Of a stretch of 64,000 nucleotides of DNA, positions 34,832-43,255 are shown in pieces (the stretch's first letter is position 1; the number at the start of each line of letters is the position of its first letter). A program made the translations under genes and the position numbers. Under the pieces are notes generated by a model. That model saw nothing but the letters and a program-made list of their open reading frames with translations. It did not search any database and was not told where the DNA came from. Source of the stretch: Massilia eburnea (GTDB lineage: Bacteria; Pseudomonadota; Gammaproteobacteria; Burkholderiales; Burkholderiaceae_D); the NCBI RefSeq assembly GCF_009720745.1, contig NZ_WNKX01000015.1, positions 62,001-126,000 on the forward strand, in the 5' to 3' direction.

Positions 34832-35794
34832 ATGGAACGTATCCTCGTCATCGGCGCCAACGGCCAAATCGGCAGTGAACTGGTGGAAGCGCTGGCCAAG
34901 CAGCACGGCGCACAAAACGTCATCGCCACCGACATCAGCCCGGTCAACAAGTACAGCGCTGCCCGTTACCAGGTGCTGAACGTGATGGACAAGGCAGCCC
35001 TGGAACAGCTGGTGGCTGCCGAAGGCATCACCCAGGTGTACCAGCTGGCCGCCATGCTGTCCGCCACTGGCGAAGCGGCGCCGCTGAAGGCCTGGGACCT
35101 GAATATGGACGGCCTGCTCAATATCCTGGAAGTGGCGCGCGAGCGCGGCGAGCAGGGCAAGCCGCTGCGCATCTTCTGGCCATCGTCGATCGCGGCATTC
35201 GGCCCGAACACGCCGGCCGAGAATACGCCGCAGTACACCGTGATGGACCCGACCACGATCTACGGCATCTCCAAGCTGGCCGGTGAACGCCTGTGCGAAT
35301 ATTACTTCCTGAAATACGGCGTGGACGTTCGTTCGATTCGCTACCCTGGCATCATCAGCTTCAAGTCGCCTCCAGGCGGCGGCACCACCGACTATGCGAT
35401 CGCGATTTTCCACGCTGCGCTGCGCGGTGAACGCTACGATTGCTTCCTCGGCCCGAAGACTACTCTGCCGATGATCTACATGCCCGACGCGATTCGCGCA
35501 ACCATTGAATTGATGGACGCTCCAGCTTCACAAATCAAGATTCGTTCGTCGTACAATGTCGCCGGCGTTTCCTTCAACCCGGAAGAACTGGCGGCAGCGA
35601 TTACCCGCGCTCTGCCTGACTTCAAGATCGCCTACACTCCGGACAGCCGCCAGGCCATCGCCGACAGCTGGCCGCGCAGCCTGGACGATTCCAAGGCCAC
35701 CGCGGACTGGAACTGGAAAGCGAAGATCGGCGTGGAAGAGATGGTGAAGGACATGCTGGCAAATATCGACGTGAGCCTCAGCGAGGCCGCATAA
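34832..35794 (+). CDS. tdh: L-threonine 3-dehydrogenase, short-chain (epimerase-like) type
   Basis: 320 residues. The Rossmann motif is ILVIGANGQIGSEL and the catalytic pair is YGISK (Tyr-x3-Lys), with IFWPSSIAAFGP before it and RYPGIISFKSPPGGGTTDYAI after it. This is the NAD-dependent SDR form rather than the zinc medium-chain enzyme of E. coli. It oxidises L-threonine to 2-amino-3-oxobutanoate, the substrate of Kbl. It lies 32 bases behind kbl and 25 bases before sdaA. Confidence 0.95.
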   Translation: MERILVIGANGQIGSELVEALAKQHGAQNVIATDISPVNKYSAARYQVLNVMDKAALEQLVAAEGITQVYQLAAMLSATGEAAPLKAWDLNMDGLLNILEVARERGEQGKPLRIFWPSSIAAFGPNTPAENTPQYTVMDPTTIYGISKLAGERLCEYYFLKYGVDVRSIRYPGIISFKSPPGGGTTDYAIAIFHAALRGERYDCFLGPKTTLPMIYMPDAIRATIELMDAPASQIKIRSSYNVAGVSFNPEELAAAITRALPDFKIAYTPDSRQAIADSWPRSLDDSKATADWNWKAKIGVEEMVKDMLANIDVSLSEAA

Positions 35795-35819
35795 ACAGAG
35801 ACAAGAGAGACAAGCAACA

Positions 35820-37199
35820 ATGGACATGAGTGTTTTCGACTTATTCAAGATTGGCATCGGCCCATCGAGTTCGCATACGGTGGGACCAATGGTGGCGGCG
35901 CGCCGCTTCCTGGTCGAAAACAGTCCATTGGACGATGTCACCGCTGTGACTGCCGAGCTGTTCGGGTCGCTGGCCCTGACCGGCGTTGGCCACGGCACTG
36001 ACAAGGCTGTGCTGCTTGGCCTGATGGGCGAGACGCCGCAAGGCGTCGATCCTGACGCGGTGGACGATATGCTCGCTGCCGCCGATGTGGACGGCGAGTT
36101 GAGCCTCCTGGGCCAGAAGACTGTCCCATTCACCCGCAAGGAACACCTGGTGTTCCATATGTCCGAGAACCTGCCGGAGCACCCGAACGGCATGCGCTTC
36201 ACACTGAAGCGTACGGACGGCAGTTCGGTCACCAAGATTTATTACTCCATCGGCGGCGGTTTCATTCGCGCCGAAGGCGAGACGGCAAGTACCGATGGCA
36301 AGCCTGCGAAGCGCCTGCCGTACCACTTCAATACGATGGCTGAACTGCTGGGGCATGGCGTCAGCAGCGGCAAGACGATACCGCAAATGCTGCGCGCAAA
36401 CGAACTGGCGCGCATCAGCGAGGCTGAGCTGAATGAAGGGATGGACCGTATCTGGCACGTCATGCGCGATTGCATCCAGCATGGCCTGGAAACCAAGGGC
36501 CAACTGCCGGGCGGCCTGAATGTGAAGCGCCGCGCAGCCGACCTGTGGCGCCAGGCGCAGTCGGGTGACCGTGCCAACCAGCTGCCGCATGATGCGCTGA
36601 ATGGCGTGAGTCTGTATGCGATGGCCGTCAATGAAGAGAATGCGGCAGGCGGACGTGTTGTAACGGCGCCTACAAATGGTGCTGCCGGCATCATTCCCGC
36701 TGTGCTGAAATATTATGCGGAAGACTGTAAACCGGTCGACCCTGTGGCCGGCGTCCGCAACTTCCTGCTGACTGCAGCGGGCATCGGGATGCTGTGCAAA
36801 CGCAATGCGTCGATTTCCGGCGCCGAAGTTGGCTGCCAGGGCGAGGTCGGCGTGGCCTGTGCGATGGCTGCTGCCGGTTTGGTGGCTGCGCTGGGCGGTA
36901 CCAATGCCCAGATCGAAAATGCTGCGGAGATCGGGATTGAGCATCACCTGGGCATGACCTGTGATCCGATCGGTGGTCTGGTGCAGATTCCTTGTATCGA
37001 ACGCAATGGCATGGGTGCGGTCAAGGCGATTACCGCCGCTTCGCTGGCCATGAAGGGCGACGGGACGCACTTTGTGACGCTCGATAATGTGATTGAGACG
37101 ATGCGGCAGACTGGCGCGGACATGCAGGCGAAGTATAAGGAGACTTCGCTGGGTGGCTTGGCGATCCATGTGGTCTCCGTGAATCACGCTGCCTGCTAA
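35820..37199 (+). CDS. sdaA: L-serine ammonia-lyase (single-chain, iron-sulfur type)
   Basis: 459 residues. The N-terminal domain opens with SVFDLFKIGIGPSSSHTVGPM; the C-terminal catalytic domain has NASISGAEVGCQGEVGVAC and HHLGMTCDPIGGLVQIPCIERN, which contain the cluster cysteines. It converts L-serine to pyruvate and ammonia. Its place after kbl-tdh fits a route from threonine through glycine and serine to pyruvate, with the glycine-to-serine step made elsewhere. Its TAA overlaps the first bases of palindromic repeat copy 2. Confidence 0.96.
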   Translation: MDMSVFDLFKIGIGPSSSHTVGPMVAARRFLVENSPLDDVTAVTAELFGSLALTGVGHGTDKAVLLGLMGETPQGVDPDAVDDMLAAADVDGELSLLGQKTVPFTRKEHLVFHMSENLPEHPNGMRFTLKRTDGSSVTKIYYSIGGGFIRAEGETASTDGKPAKRLPYHFNTMAELLGHGVSSGKTIPQMLRANELARISEAELNEGMDRIWHVMRDCIQHGLETKGQLPGGLNVKRRAADLWRQAQSGDRANQLPHDALNGVSLYAMAVNEENAAGGRVVTAPTNGAAGIIPAVLKYYAEDCKPVDPVAGVRNFLLTAAGIGMLCKRNASISGAEVGCQGEVGVACAMAAAGLVAALGGTNAQIENAAEIGIEHHLGMTCDPIGGLVQIPCIERNGMGAVKAITAASLAMKGDGTHFVTLDNVIETMRQTGADMQAKYKETSLGGLAIHVVSVNHAAC

Positions 37200-37252
37200 A
37201 CCCGGCACCCCAGTGCCTGACCCTGCGGGTCAGGCAGTGGGTGACCGGTTTT
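37198..37252. repeat. 3'-end palindromic repeat, copy 2 (compact form)
   Basis: The left half starts AAACCCGGCACCC and runs into GTGCCTGACCC; the right half is GGGTCAGGCAG followed by TGGGTGACCGGTTTT. They form one long imperfect hairpin with a three-base loop (TGC). The element starts inside the sdaA stop codon (TAAACCCGGCA). No T tract follows, so it is not a standard terminator. Confidence 0.8.
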
Positions 37253-37304
37253 CAGTAGAAAATTCCAAAAACTAGCTTAATCCACAAAGAAACTCCGGCC
37301 AGAC

Positions 37305-37310
37305 TATAAT
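37305..37310 (+). promoter_or_regulatory. -10 element upstream of thrC
   Basis: A perfect TATAAT is 38 bases before the preferred thrC ATG at 37349. The -35 region is weak (CCACAA-like at 17 bases). It argues against the earlier in-frame ATG at 37313, which would lie at the transcription start. Confidence 0.55.
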
Positions 37311-37348
37311 AGATGTCCGTTTTCACCCGCCACCGGACTTTCTACTCT

Positions 37349-38824
37349 ATGCAATACGTGTCTACCCGGGCCGACGCGTCGGCTGCATCCCACTCCCTCC
37401 AGCAATTCTCCGACATCCTTCTCGGTGGACTGGCGCCAGACGGCGGCCTGTACCTGCCGGTTGAATACCCCCAAGTAAGCGGCGAGGAGCTGAACAAGTG
37501 GCGGCACATGTCCTATGCCGACCTGGCAGTAGAAATCCTGAAAAAGTTCGCCGGCGACATCCCTGAAGCCGACCTGCGCGCCCTCGCGCATAAAACCTAC
37601 ACCGCCGACGTCTACCGAAACGTGCGCGAAGGCGAAAAAGCCGCCGACATCACCCCGCTGCGCGTGCTGGACGAGACGGAAGGCAAGCAACTGGTCCTGC
37701 AATCGCTGTCCAATGGCCCGACCCTGGCCTTCAAGGACATGGCGATGCAACTGCTCGGCAACCTGTTCGAATACGCGCTGGCCAAGCAGGACGCCCAACT
37801 GAATATCTTCGGCGCCACCTCGGGCGACACCGGCAGCGCCGCCGAATACGCCATGCGCGGCAAGAAGGGCATCAAGGTATTCATGCTCTCGCCGCACAAG
37901 AAAATGAGCGCCTTCCAGACCGCCCAGATGTTCTCGCTGCAGGATCCGAACATCTTCAACATCGCGGTGGAAGGCGTGTTCGACGATTGCCAGGACATGG
38001 TCAAGGCCGTGTCCAACGACCTGGAGTTCAAGGCTCGCCACAAGATCGGCACCGTCAACTCGATCAACTGGGCGCGCGTGGTGGCGCAGGTTGTATATTA
38101 CTTCCGCGGCTACCTGGCTGCGACCAGGAACAACGAACAGAAGGTTTCCTTCACCGTCCCGTCGGGTAATTTTGGCAATATCTGCGCCGGCCATATCGCC
38201 CGCCAAATGGGCCTGCCGATCGACAAGCTGATCGTCGCCACCAACGAAAACGACGTACTGGACGAATTCTTCCGCACAGGCGTCTACCGTGTGCGCAAGT
38301 CGGCCGAGACGTACCACACCTCCAGCCCTTCGATGGACATTTCGAAAGCCTCGAACTTCGAGCGCTTCGTGTTCGACCTGGTGAAAGGCGACGGCAAGCG
38401 CGTGCGCGAACTGTTCAAGAAAGTCGAAACCGAAGGCGGTTTCGACCTCTCGGGCGCGCCAGGCAGCGACGGCGATGAATTCAAGCTGGTGGCCAACTAC
38501 GGCTTCAAATCCGGCAAATCGACCCACGCCGACCGCGTACAGACCATTCGCGACGTGGCCGACGATTACGGGATCGTGATCGACACCCACACCGCCGACG
38601 GCATCAAGGTCGCCAAGGAATATATGGAGCCGGGCGTGCCGATGATTGTGCTGGAAACCGCGCTTGCCGCCAAATTCAATGAAACCATCCTGGAAGCGCT
38701 GGGGCAGGACGCCGAGCGACCAGCCGGTTTCGAAAATATCGAAGCGCTGCCGCAGCGTTTCGAAGTCATGCCGGCCGATGTAAGCAAGATGAAGGCATAC
38801 ATCGCCGCCAACACGGGACTGTAA
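37349..38824 (+). CDS. thrC: Threonine synthase
   Basis: 491 residues from MQYVSTRADASA; an in-frame ATG 36 bases upstream sits right behind the -10 box and was not used. This PLP enzyme of fold type II has the PLP lysine in GPTLAFKDMAMQL, SGDTGSAAEYAMRG, and the phosphate-binding TVPSGNFGNICAGHIA. It converts O-phosphohomoserine to threonine. Placing the biosynthetic gene behind the catabolic kbl-tdh-sdaA genes, but with its own promoter, allows opposite control. The homoserine dehydrogenase and kinase genes are not in the window. Confidence 0.96.
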   Translation: MQYVSTRADASAASHSLQQFSDILLGGLAPDGGLYLPVEYPQVSGEELNKWRHMSYADLAVEILKKFAGDIPEADLRALAHKTYTADVYRNVREGEKAADITPLRVLDETEGKQLVLQSLSNGPTLAFKDMAMQLLGNLFEYALAKQDAQLNIFGATSGDTGSAAEYAMRGKKGIKVFMLSPHKKMSAFQTAQMFSLQDPNIFNIAVEGVFDDCQDMVKAVSNDLEFKARHKIGTVNSINWARVVAQVVYYFRGYLAATRNNEQKVSFTVPSGNFGNICAGHIARQMGLPIDKLIVATNENDVLDEFFRTGVYRVRKSAETYHTSSPSMDISKASNFERFVFDLVKGDGKRVRELFKKVETEGGFDLSGAPGSDGDEFKLVANYGFKSGKSTHADRVQTIRDVADDYGIVIDTHTADGIKVAKEYMEPGVPMIVLETALAAKFNETILEALGQDAERPAGFENIEALPQRFEVMPADVSKMKAYIAANTGL

Positions 38825-38827
38825 AAC

Positions 38828-40030
38828 ATGGCCATGCTCGCCGTTCGCGAAGCACTTGATTTCCTGCTCTCCGCCGCCCGCCCTGTAGCGGAGGTCGAGA
38901 ATATCCCAACCCTGGAAGCCAATGGGCGAGTGCTTGCGCGGGCCGTCGTATCGGGCATGAATGTGCCCGGCCACGACAATACGCAGATGGACGGTTACGC
39001 AGTACGTGCGGCCGATTGCGCGAGCGGCGAAGCCACGCTGACAGTGTCGCAGCGCATCCCTGCCGGACATGTCGGCAGTCCTTTGCTGCCCGGTTGCGCC
39101 GCGCGCATCTTTACCGGCGCCTTGATTCCGGAAGGGGCAGACGCCGTCGTCATGCAGGAACAGTGCGAAGCTAGCGACGGACTGGTCACCGTCAGGCACG
39201 CCCCGAAAGTGGGCGAATGGATCCGCCGCACCGGCGAAGATATCAGCGTCGGCAGCGTGATCCTGGCGGCGGGCACCCGCCTGCGCAGCCAGGAATTGGG
39301 CCTGGCCGCTTCCATCGGCATGGCGGAACTGGCTGTGCGGCGCAAGCTGCGCGTCGCCGTATTCTTCACCGGCGACGAACTGGCGATGCCGGGCGAGCCG
39401 CTGGCGGCGGGCGCCATCTACAATTCCAACCGCTTCACGCTGCGCGCCTTGCTGGAAAACCTGGGTTGCGAAGTACGCGACTTCGGCATCGTGCCGGATT
39501 CGCTTGAGGCGACGCGCAAAGTGCTGCGCCAGGCGGCCGACGGCAATGACCTGATCATCACTTCCGGCGGCGTTTCCGTCGGCGAGGAAGATCACATCAA
39601 GCCTGCCGTCGAGGCTGAAGGCAAGCTGAACATGTGGCAGATCGCGGTCAAGCCGGGCAAGCCGCTGGCGTTTGGCGAAGTAGGGCAGGCCTTCTTCCTT
39701 GGGCTGCCGGGCAATCCCGTGTCGAGCTTCGTTACTTTCCTGCTGTTCGTGCGGCCTTTCCTCCTGCGCCTGCAGGGCGCTGAAGCGCCTGCCCGCCCGC
39801 GCGGCATGCTGGTGCGCGCGGACTTTGCGTGGCCAAAAGCCGACCGCCGTAACGAATTCCTGCGCGTCAGACTGAATGCCAGGGATGGGCTGGATCTGTT
39901 CCCGAACCAGGGTTCAGGCGTGCTGACTTCGACAGTGTGGGGCGACGGCCTGCTCGACAATCCTCCCGGCAACCCGATTGCGCCGGGCGACCTGGTGCGC
40001 TTCATCCCCTTCAGTGAATTGATGTATTGA
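38828..40030 (+). CDS. moeA: Molybdopterin molybdenumtransferase
   Basis: 400 residues. MoeA signatures are GHDNTQMDGYAVRAADC, RIFTGALIPEGADAVVMQEQ, NSNRFTLRALLENLGCEV, TSGGVSVGEEDHIKPAVE and FLGLPGNPVSSFVTF. It inserts molybdate into adenylylated molybdopterin to give the cofactor of molybdoenzymes. It follows thrC by 3 bases and is directly followed by moaD, so thrC-moeA-moaD are probably one transcript. Confidence 0.96.
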   Translation: MAMLAVREALDFLLSAARPVAEVENIPTLEANGRVLARAVVSGMNVPGHDNTQMDGYAVRAADCASGEATLTVSQRIPAGHVGSPLLPGCAARIFTGALIPEGADAVVMQEQCEASDGLVTVRHAPKVGEWIRRTGEDISVGSVILAAGTRLRSQELGLAASIGMAELAVRRKLRVAVFFTGDELAMPGEPLAAGAIYNSNRFTLRALLENLGCEVRDFGIVPDSLEATRKVLRQAADGNDLIITSGGVSVGEEDHIKPAVEAEGKLNMWQIAVKPGKPLAFGEVGQAFFLGLPGNPVSSFVTFLLFVRPFLLRLQGAEAPARPRGMLVRADFAWPKADRRNEFLRVRLNARDGLDLFPNQGSGVLTSTVWGDGLLDNPPGNPIAPGDLVRFIPFSELMY

Positions 40031-40031
40031 T

Positions 40032-40286
40032 ATGCTGATTAATCTTAAATATTTTGCCAGCGTGCGCGAATCCCTGGGCGGCGGCGAACAAGCCGCGCTG
40101 CCAGCCGGCGTGGAGACCGTCGGCCAGGTGCGCGCCTGGCTGCAGTCGCGCGGCGAGCCGTGGGCCAGCACCCTGGCGCAAGGGCGCGCTTTGCGCATGG
40201 CCTGCAACCAGCGCATGTGCGATGCTTCGGCGCCGGTTGCTGACGGCGATGAAATTGCCTTTTTCCCACCTGTGACAGGCGGTTAA
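40032..40286 (+). CDS. moaD: Molybdopterin synthase sulfur carrier subunit
   Basis: 84 residues of the ubiquitin-like beta-grasp fold, ending in the required Gly-Gly (PPVTGG) that is thiocarboxylated. The start MLINLKYFASVRESLG is typical. With MoaE it converts cyclic pyranopterin monophosphate to molybdopterin; moaE is not in the window. Its ATG is one base after the moeA stop codon. Confidence 0.95.
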   Translation: MLINLKYFASVRESLGGGEQAALPAGVETVGQVRAWLQSRGEPWASTLAQGRALRMACNQRMCDASAPVADGDEIAFFPPVTGG

Positions 40287-40324
40287 GCTTCTGCGGTGCG
40301 CGCGCAACATACTGTTGTGTTATG

Positions 40325-40352
40325 TTGACCACGCGCATCATCACGTTATACT
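40325..40352 (+). promoter_or_regulatory. Sigma-70-type promoter upstream of the PstS-like gene
   Basis: TTGACC (40325-40330) and TATACT (40347-40352) are 16 bases apart, in the 166-base interval behind moaD. The inverted pair CAACATA/TATGTTG lies just upstream and overlaps the -35. Confidence 0.55.
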
Positions 40353-40452
40353 TGAATACATGCGGCCCCAAACCTGCGCCGCATGCTTCCCTCACTGATC
40401 CCTCGTCGCCTCTTCCCTGCGGCTTATACCCTTCCTCGCAAGGAGAGTCGCA

Positions 40453-41271
40453 ATGGGTTTTGTCTTCGCCGCCCTTAGCCTGAATGGCACTTCGCCGGGC
40501 GCCATGCCGGTCCCGCCGCGCAAGCGTGCGCAAAAACTCCATATCGCAGGTTCCACCACAATGGGACCGCTGCTGAAGGAAATCGCAGCAAAGTATCACT
40601 TGCTGCACCCGGAAGTGGCGGTGGACGTCGAGCTGGGCGGTTCGGCGCGCGGCCTGGAAGATGTGCGGGCAGGGCATGCGCACATCGCCATGCTCTCGCG
40701 CGCGCTGGCGCCATCCGAGCGCGATTTGTACGGCATTCCGATTGCGCGCGATGGCGTGGGCGTGGTCGTCCACGCAAACAACCCCCTCCGAGAGCTGAAC
40801 GCTGAACAATTGCAGGCGATCTTCACCGGCCGCGTGCAGGGATGGCAGGAGTTTGGCGGGAAGCGCGATGCCATCTACGCCCTGGGCGGACTGCGCGACG
40901 GTGCTTCGAGTGCCCTGTTTGCGCGTTTCCTCAAGCAACCGCTGGATGCATTCAGCTTGAATGCGGCGGTGGAATCGAATATTGAACGGCTGGCGGTGGT
41001 GGCGGCATGCGAAAACGCCATCGCTTATGTTTCCGTCGGCTCTGCTGAAAGAGCCATCTCGCAAGGCGTGTCCGTGCGCCTGCTGCCAATCTCCGGCATC
41101 GCAGCCAGCAGCGCGAATATCCGCAACGGCAGTTACCCGATCTGCCGCGCCCTGACGCTGGCCAGCAGGGACGCTCCATCCGGAGTGGCGCGCAGTTTCT
41201 TCGCGTTCTGCCTGTCCGCCCAAGTGAACGGCATCCTGTCGGCGTTCGACTTTGTCCCTTACCTGGACTGA
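40453..41271 (+). CDS. PstS-like phosphate-binding-fold protein without a clear signal peptide
   Basis: 272 residues. The periplasmic-binding-protein fold of the PstS group is shown by LHIAGSTTMGPLLKEIAAKY, VDVELGGSARGLEDVRAGHAHIAMLSR and RELNAEQLQAIFTGRVQGWQEFGG. AAGGAG precedes the ATG, so the start is well placed, yet the N terminus (MGFVFAALSLNGTSPGA) lacks basic residues and a long hydrophobic core. Export is therefore doubtful. No pst transporter genes adjoin it. It ends 4 bases before the GAF-GGDEF-EAL gene, suggesting it feeds that signalling protein. Confidence 0.82.
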   Translation: MGFVFAALSLNGTSPGAMPVPPRKRAQKLHIAGSTTMGPLLKEIAAKYHLLHPEVAVDVELGGSARGLEDVRAGHAHIAMLSRALAPSERDLYGIPIARDGVGVVVHANNPLRELNAEQLQAIFTGRVQGWQEFGGKRDAIYALGGLRDGASSALFARFLKQPLDAFSLNAAVESNIERLAVVAACENAIAYVSVGSAERAISQGVSVRLLPISGIAASSANIRNGSYPICRALTLASRDAPSGVARSFFAFCLSAQVNGILSAFDFVPYLD

Positions 41272-41275
41272 GGCC

Positions 41276-43255
41276 ATGGATATCCATTTCATCATCTCGG
41301 GAATGCTGGCGGCAACTTCTCTGCTGGCAGTCAAATGGGGCCGGGAACGCGACGGCGAGCGGCAAAAGGCAAATGGACAAACGGAAGAACTGCAGCGTGC
41401 CAACCGCAGCCTGCGCATGGCTGCACGCTGCCGCTACGGCTTGCTGCATGCCGGCAGCGCTGAAGAAATGATGTCCTCGGTGTGCCGGGCAATATCCGAA
41501 GAAGGCGGCTATTCGCTGGCATGGACAGGCTTATCCCCCGCTGGCAGCGGCAAGGACGTGGTAGCAGGCGAAATCCACGGCACCCCGGCAGGGCGCTTTG
41601 CTGCGGCGGCCGGCGGCTGGCGCCATGGCTGCAGTTGCGATGGTATTGCGCTTGACGCGATGCGGGAAGCTAAGCCGATCGTCCGGCGCGGCGAGACGGT
41701 GGAATTCGGCTACCCGAGCGCGCTTGCGTTGCCCATGTGTGGCGGCGAGGACGATGCTGCACCATCTGGCGTGCTGTGCGTATACTCGATCAACCCCGCT
41801 GCTTTCGATGGTGAAGAGGTGGCAGGATTGCAGGAACTCGCCGCCGAACTGGCTCGCGCCCTGAATGGCCTGCGCGAAGCGCGCAAGCGCCGTGCGGCGG
41901 ACCAGGCACTGGCTTACCAAGCCCATCACGACCCGGCGACAGGGCTGGCCAACCGCGCCCTGTTCAACGACCGTTTGCGCCAGGCGCTGATGGCCGCCGA
42001 GCGCAGTGGCCGCAAGGTGGCGGTGCTGGCGTTGACCATGGACCGCTATCGCGGCGTCAAGGCGAGCCTGGGCGTTGATGCATGCAATGCCTTGTTGATG
42101 CACGCAGCGAATGCCATGAAGTCCTGCCTGCGCGAGGGCGACACTGTCGCCCACCTGCTCGGCAACGAGTTCGCCATCATCCTGGGCGATATGGCGCAGG
42201 ACGACGATGTGCTGCCGGTCGCCGCCAAACTGCTCAACGCGATCAAGGATCCAATGCGCTGGAAGGACAATATCGTGTCCAGCACCGCGAGCATCGGCGT
42301 CGCACTGATGGACAAGGATGGCTGCGACGCTTCAAGCATGCTGCGCTCGGCCAATTCGGCCATGGCGCACGCGCTGGGTCATGGCGGCAACCGCTTCCGC
42401 TTCGTGGCGCCGGAGATGAATGAACGCGTGGCGCGCATGTTTGCGCTGGAAGCCGAATTGCGGCGCGCCCTGGTGCACAATGAATTCGTCCTGCATTACC
42501 AGCCGCGCGCTGCGCTGGCTGATGGCGGCCTGGCAGGCGCCGAGGCACTGGTGCGCTGGGATCACCCAACGCGCGGCCTGGTGCCGCCAGGTGACTTTAT
42601 CCCGCTGGCCGAAAGTAGTGGCCTGATCGTGCCGCTGGGAGCTTGGGTGATTCGTGAAGTCTGCCGCCAGCAGAAAGCCTGGCGCGATGCCGGCCTGCCG
42701 ATGGTGCCGGTCTCGATCAACCTGTCGCCGCGCCAGTTCCGGGAAGATGGGCTGGCCGAACATATCGAAGTGGCCCTGGAAGAATACGACGTGCCGCCCG
42801 CCATGCTCGTATTCGAGATCAGCGAATCGATGGTGAAGGACAATCTCGACGCGGCGGTGGCCAGGCTGAACGAACTGAAAGGCATCGGGGTCCGGCTCTC
42901 GCTCGATGATTTCGGCACCGGCCATTCTTCGCTCGCGCGCTTGCGCATGCTGCCGATGGACCAGCTGAAGATCGACCAGTCCTTTGTGCGCCAGTTGGGT
43001 AGCGAACAGGCCGACGAAGCAATCTGCCGTTCCATCATCGACGTCGGCCACAATCTCAATATGCAGATCGTGGGCGAGGGCGTGGAGACCTTGCTGCAAA
43101 GGGAATGGCTGCGCGCCCACCATTGCGACGAAATCCAGGGCTGCTTCCATGCCCGGGCCATGCCGGCGGATGAATTCGCCCAACTCCTGGCAGCCGATCG
43201 CCCGAGATCGAATACAATGCTGCCCCTATGGAAAGCAATCAATTACAAGGGGTAG
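41276..43255 (+). CDS. GAF-GGDEF-EAL protein with degenerate cyclase site (probable c-di-GMP phosphodiesterase)
   Basis: 659 residues from MDIHFIISGMLAATS; the ATG is 4 bases behind the PstS-like gene. A possible N-terminal membrane helix (about 4-20) is followed by a GAF-like sensor (about 45-205). In the GGDEF domain the signature is LGNEF and the metal-binding segment is LTMDRYRG, so cyclase activity is unlikely. The EAL domain is complete: GAEALVRWDHP, SINLSPRQF, FEISES, LDDFGTGHSSL, LKIDQSFV and VGEGVE. It should hydrolyse c-di-GMP, with the GGDEF relic perhaps acting as a GTP sensor. The 3' end overlaps the flavoprotein gene by 28 bases. Confidence 0.93.
   Translation: MDIHFIISGMLAATSLLAVKWGRERDGERQKANGQTEELQRANRSLRMAARCRYGLLHAGSAEEMMSSVCRAISEEGGYSLAWTGLSPAGSGKDVVAGEIHGTPAGRFAAAAGGWRHGCSCDGIALDAMREAKPIVRRGETVEFGYPSALALPMCGGEDDAAPSGVLCVYSINPAAFDGEEVAGLQELAAELARALNGLREARKRRAADQALAYQAHHDPATGLANRALFNDRLRQALMAAERSGRKVAVLALTMDRYRGVKASLGVDACNALLMHAANAMKSCLREGDTVAHLLGNEFAIILGDMAQDDDVLPVAAKLLNAIKDPMRWKDNIVSSTASIGVALMDKDGCDASSMLRSANSAMAHALGHGGNRFRFVAPEMNERVARMFALEAELRRALVHNEFVLHYQPRAALADGGLAGAEALVRWDHPTRGLVPPGDFIPLAESSGLIVPLGAWVIREVCRQQKAWRDAGLPMVPVSINLSPRQFREDGLAEHIEVALEEYDVPPAMLVFEISESMVKDNLDAAVARLNELKGIGVRLSLDDFGTGHSSLARLRMLPMDQLKIDQSFVRQLGSEQADEAICRSIIDVGHNLNMQIVGEGVETLLQREWLRAHHCDEIQGCFHARAMPADEFAQLLAADRPRSNTMLPLWKAINYKG

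Noticed and set aside
37198..37252. Palindromic repeat as an ordinary Rho-independent terminator.
   Set aside because: No T run follows it; where termination is clear (after lon and ppiD) a separate stem with a T run is present next to the repeat.
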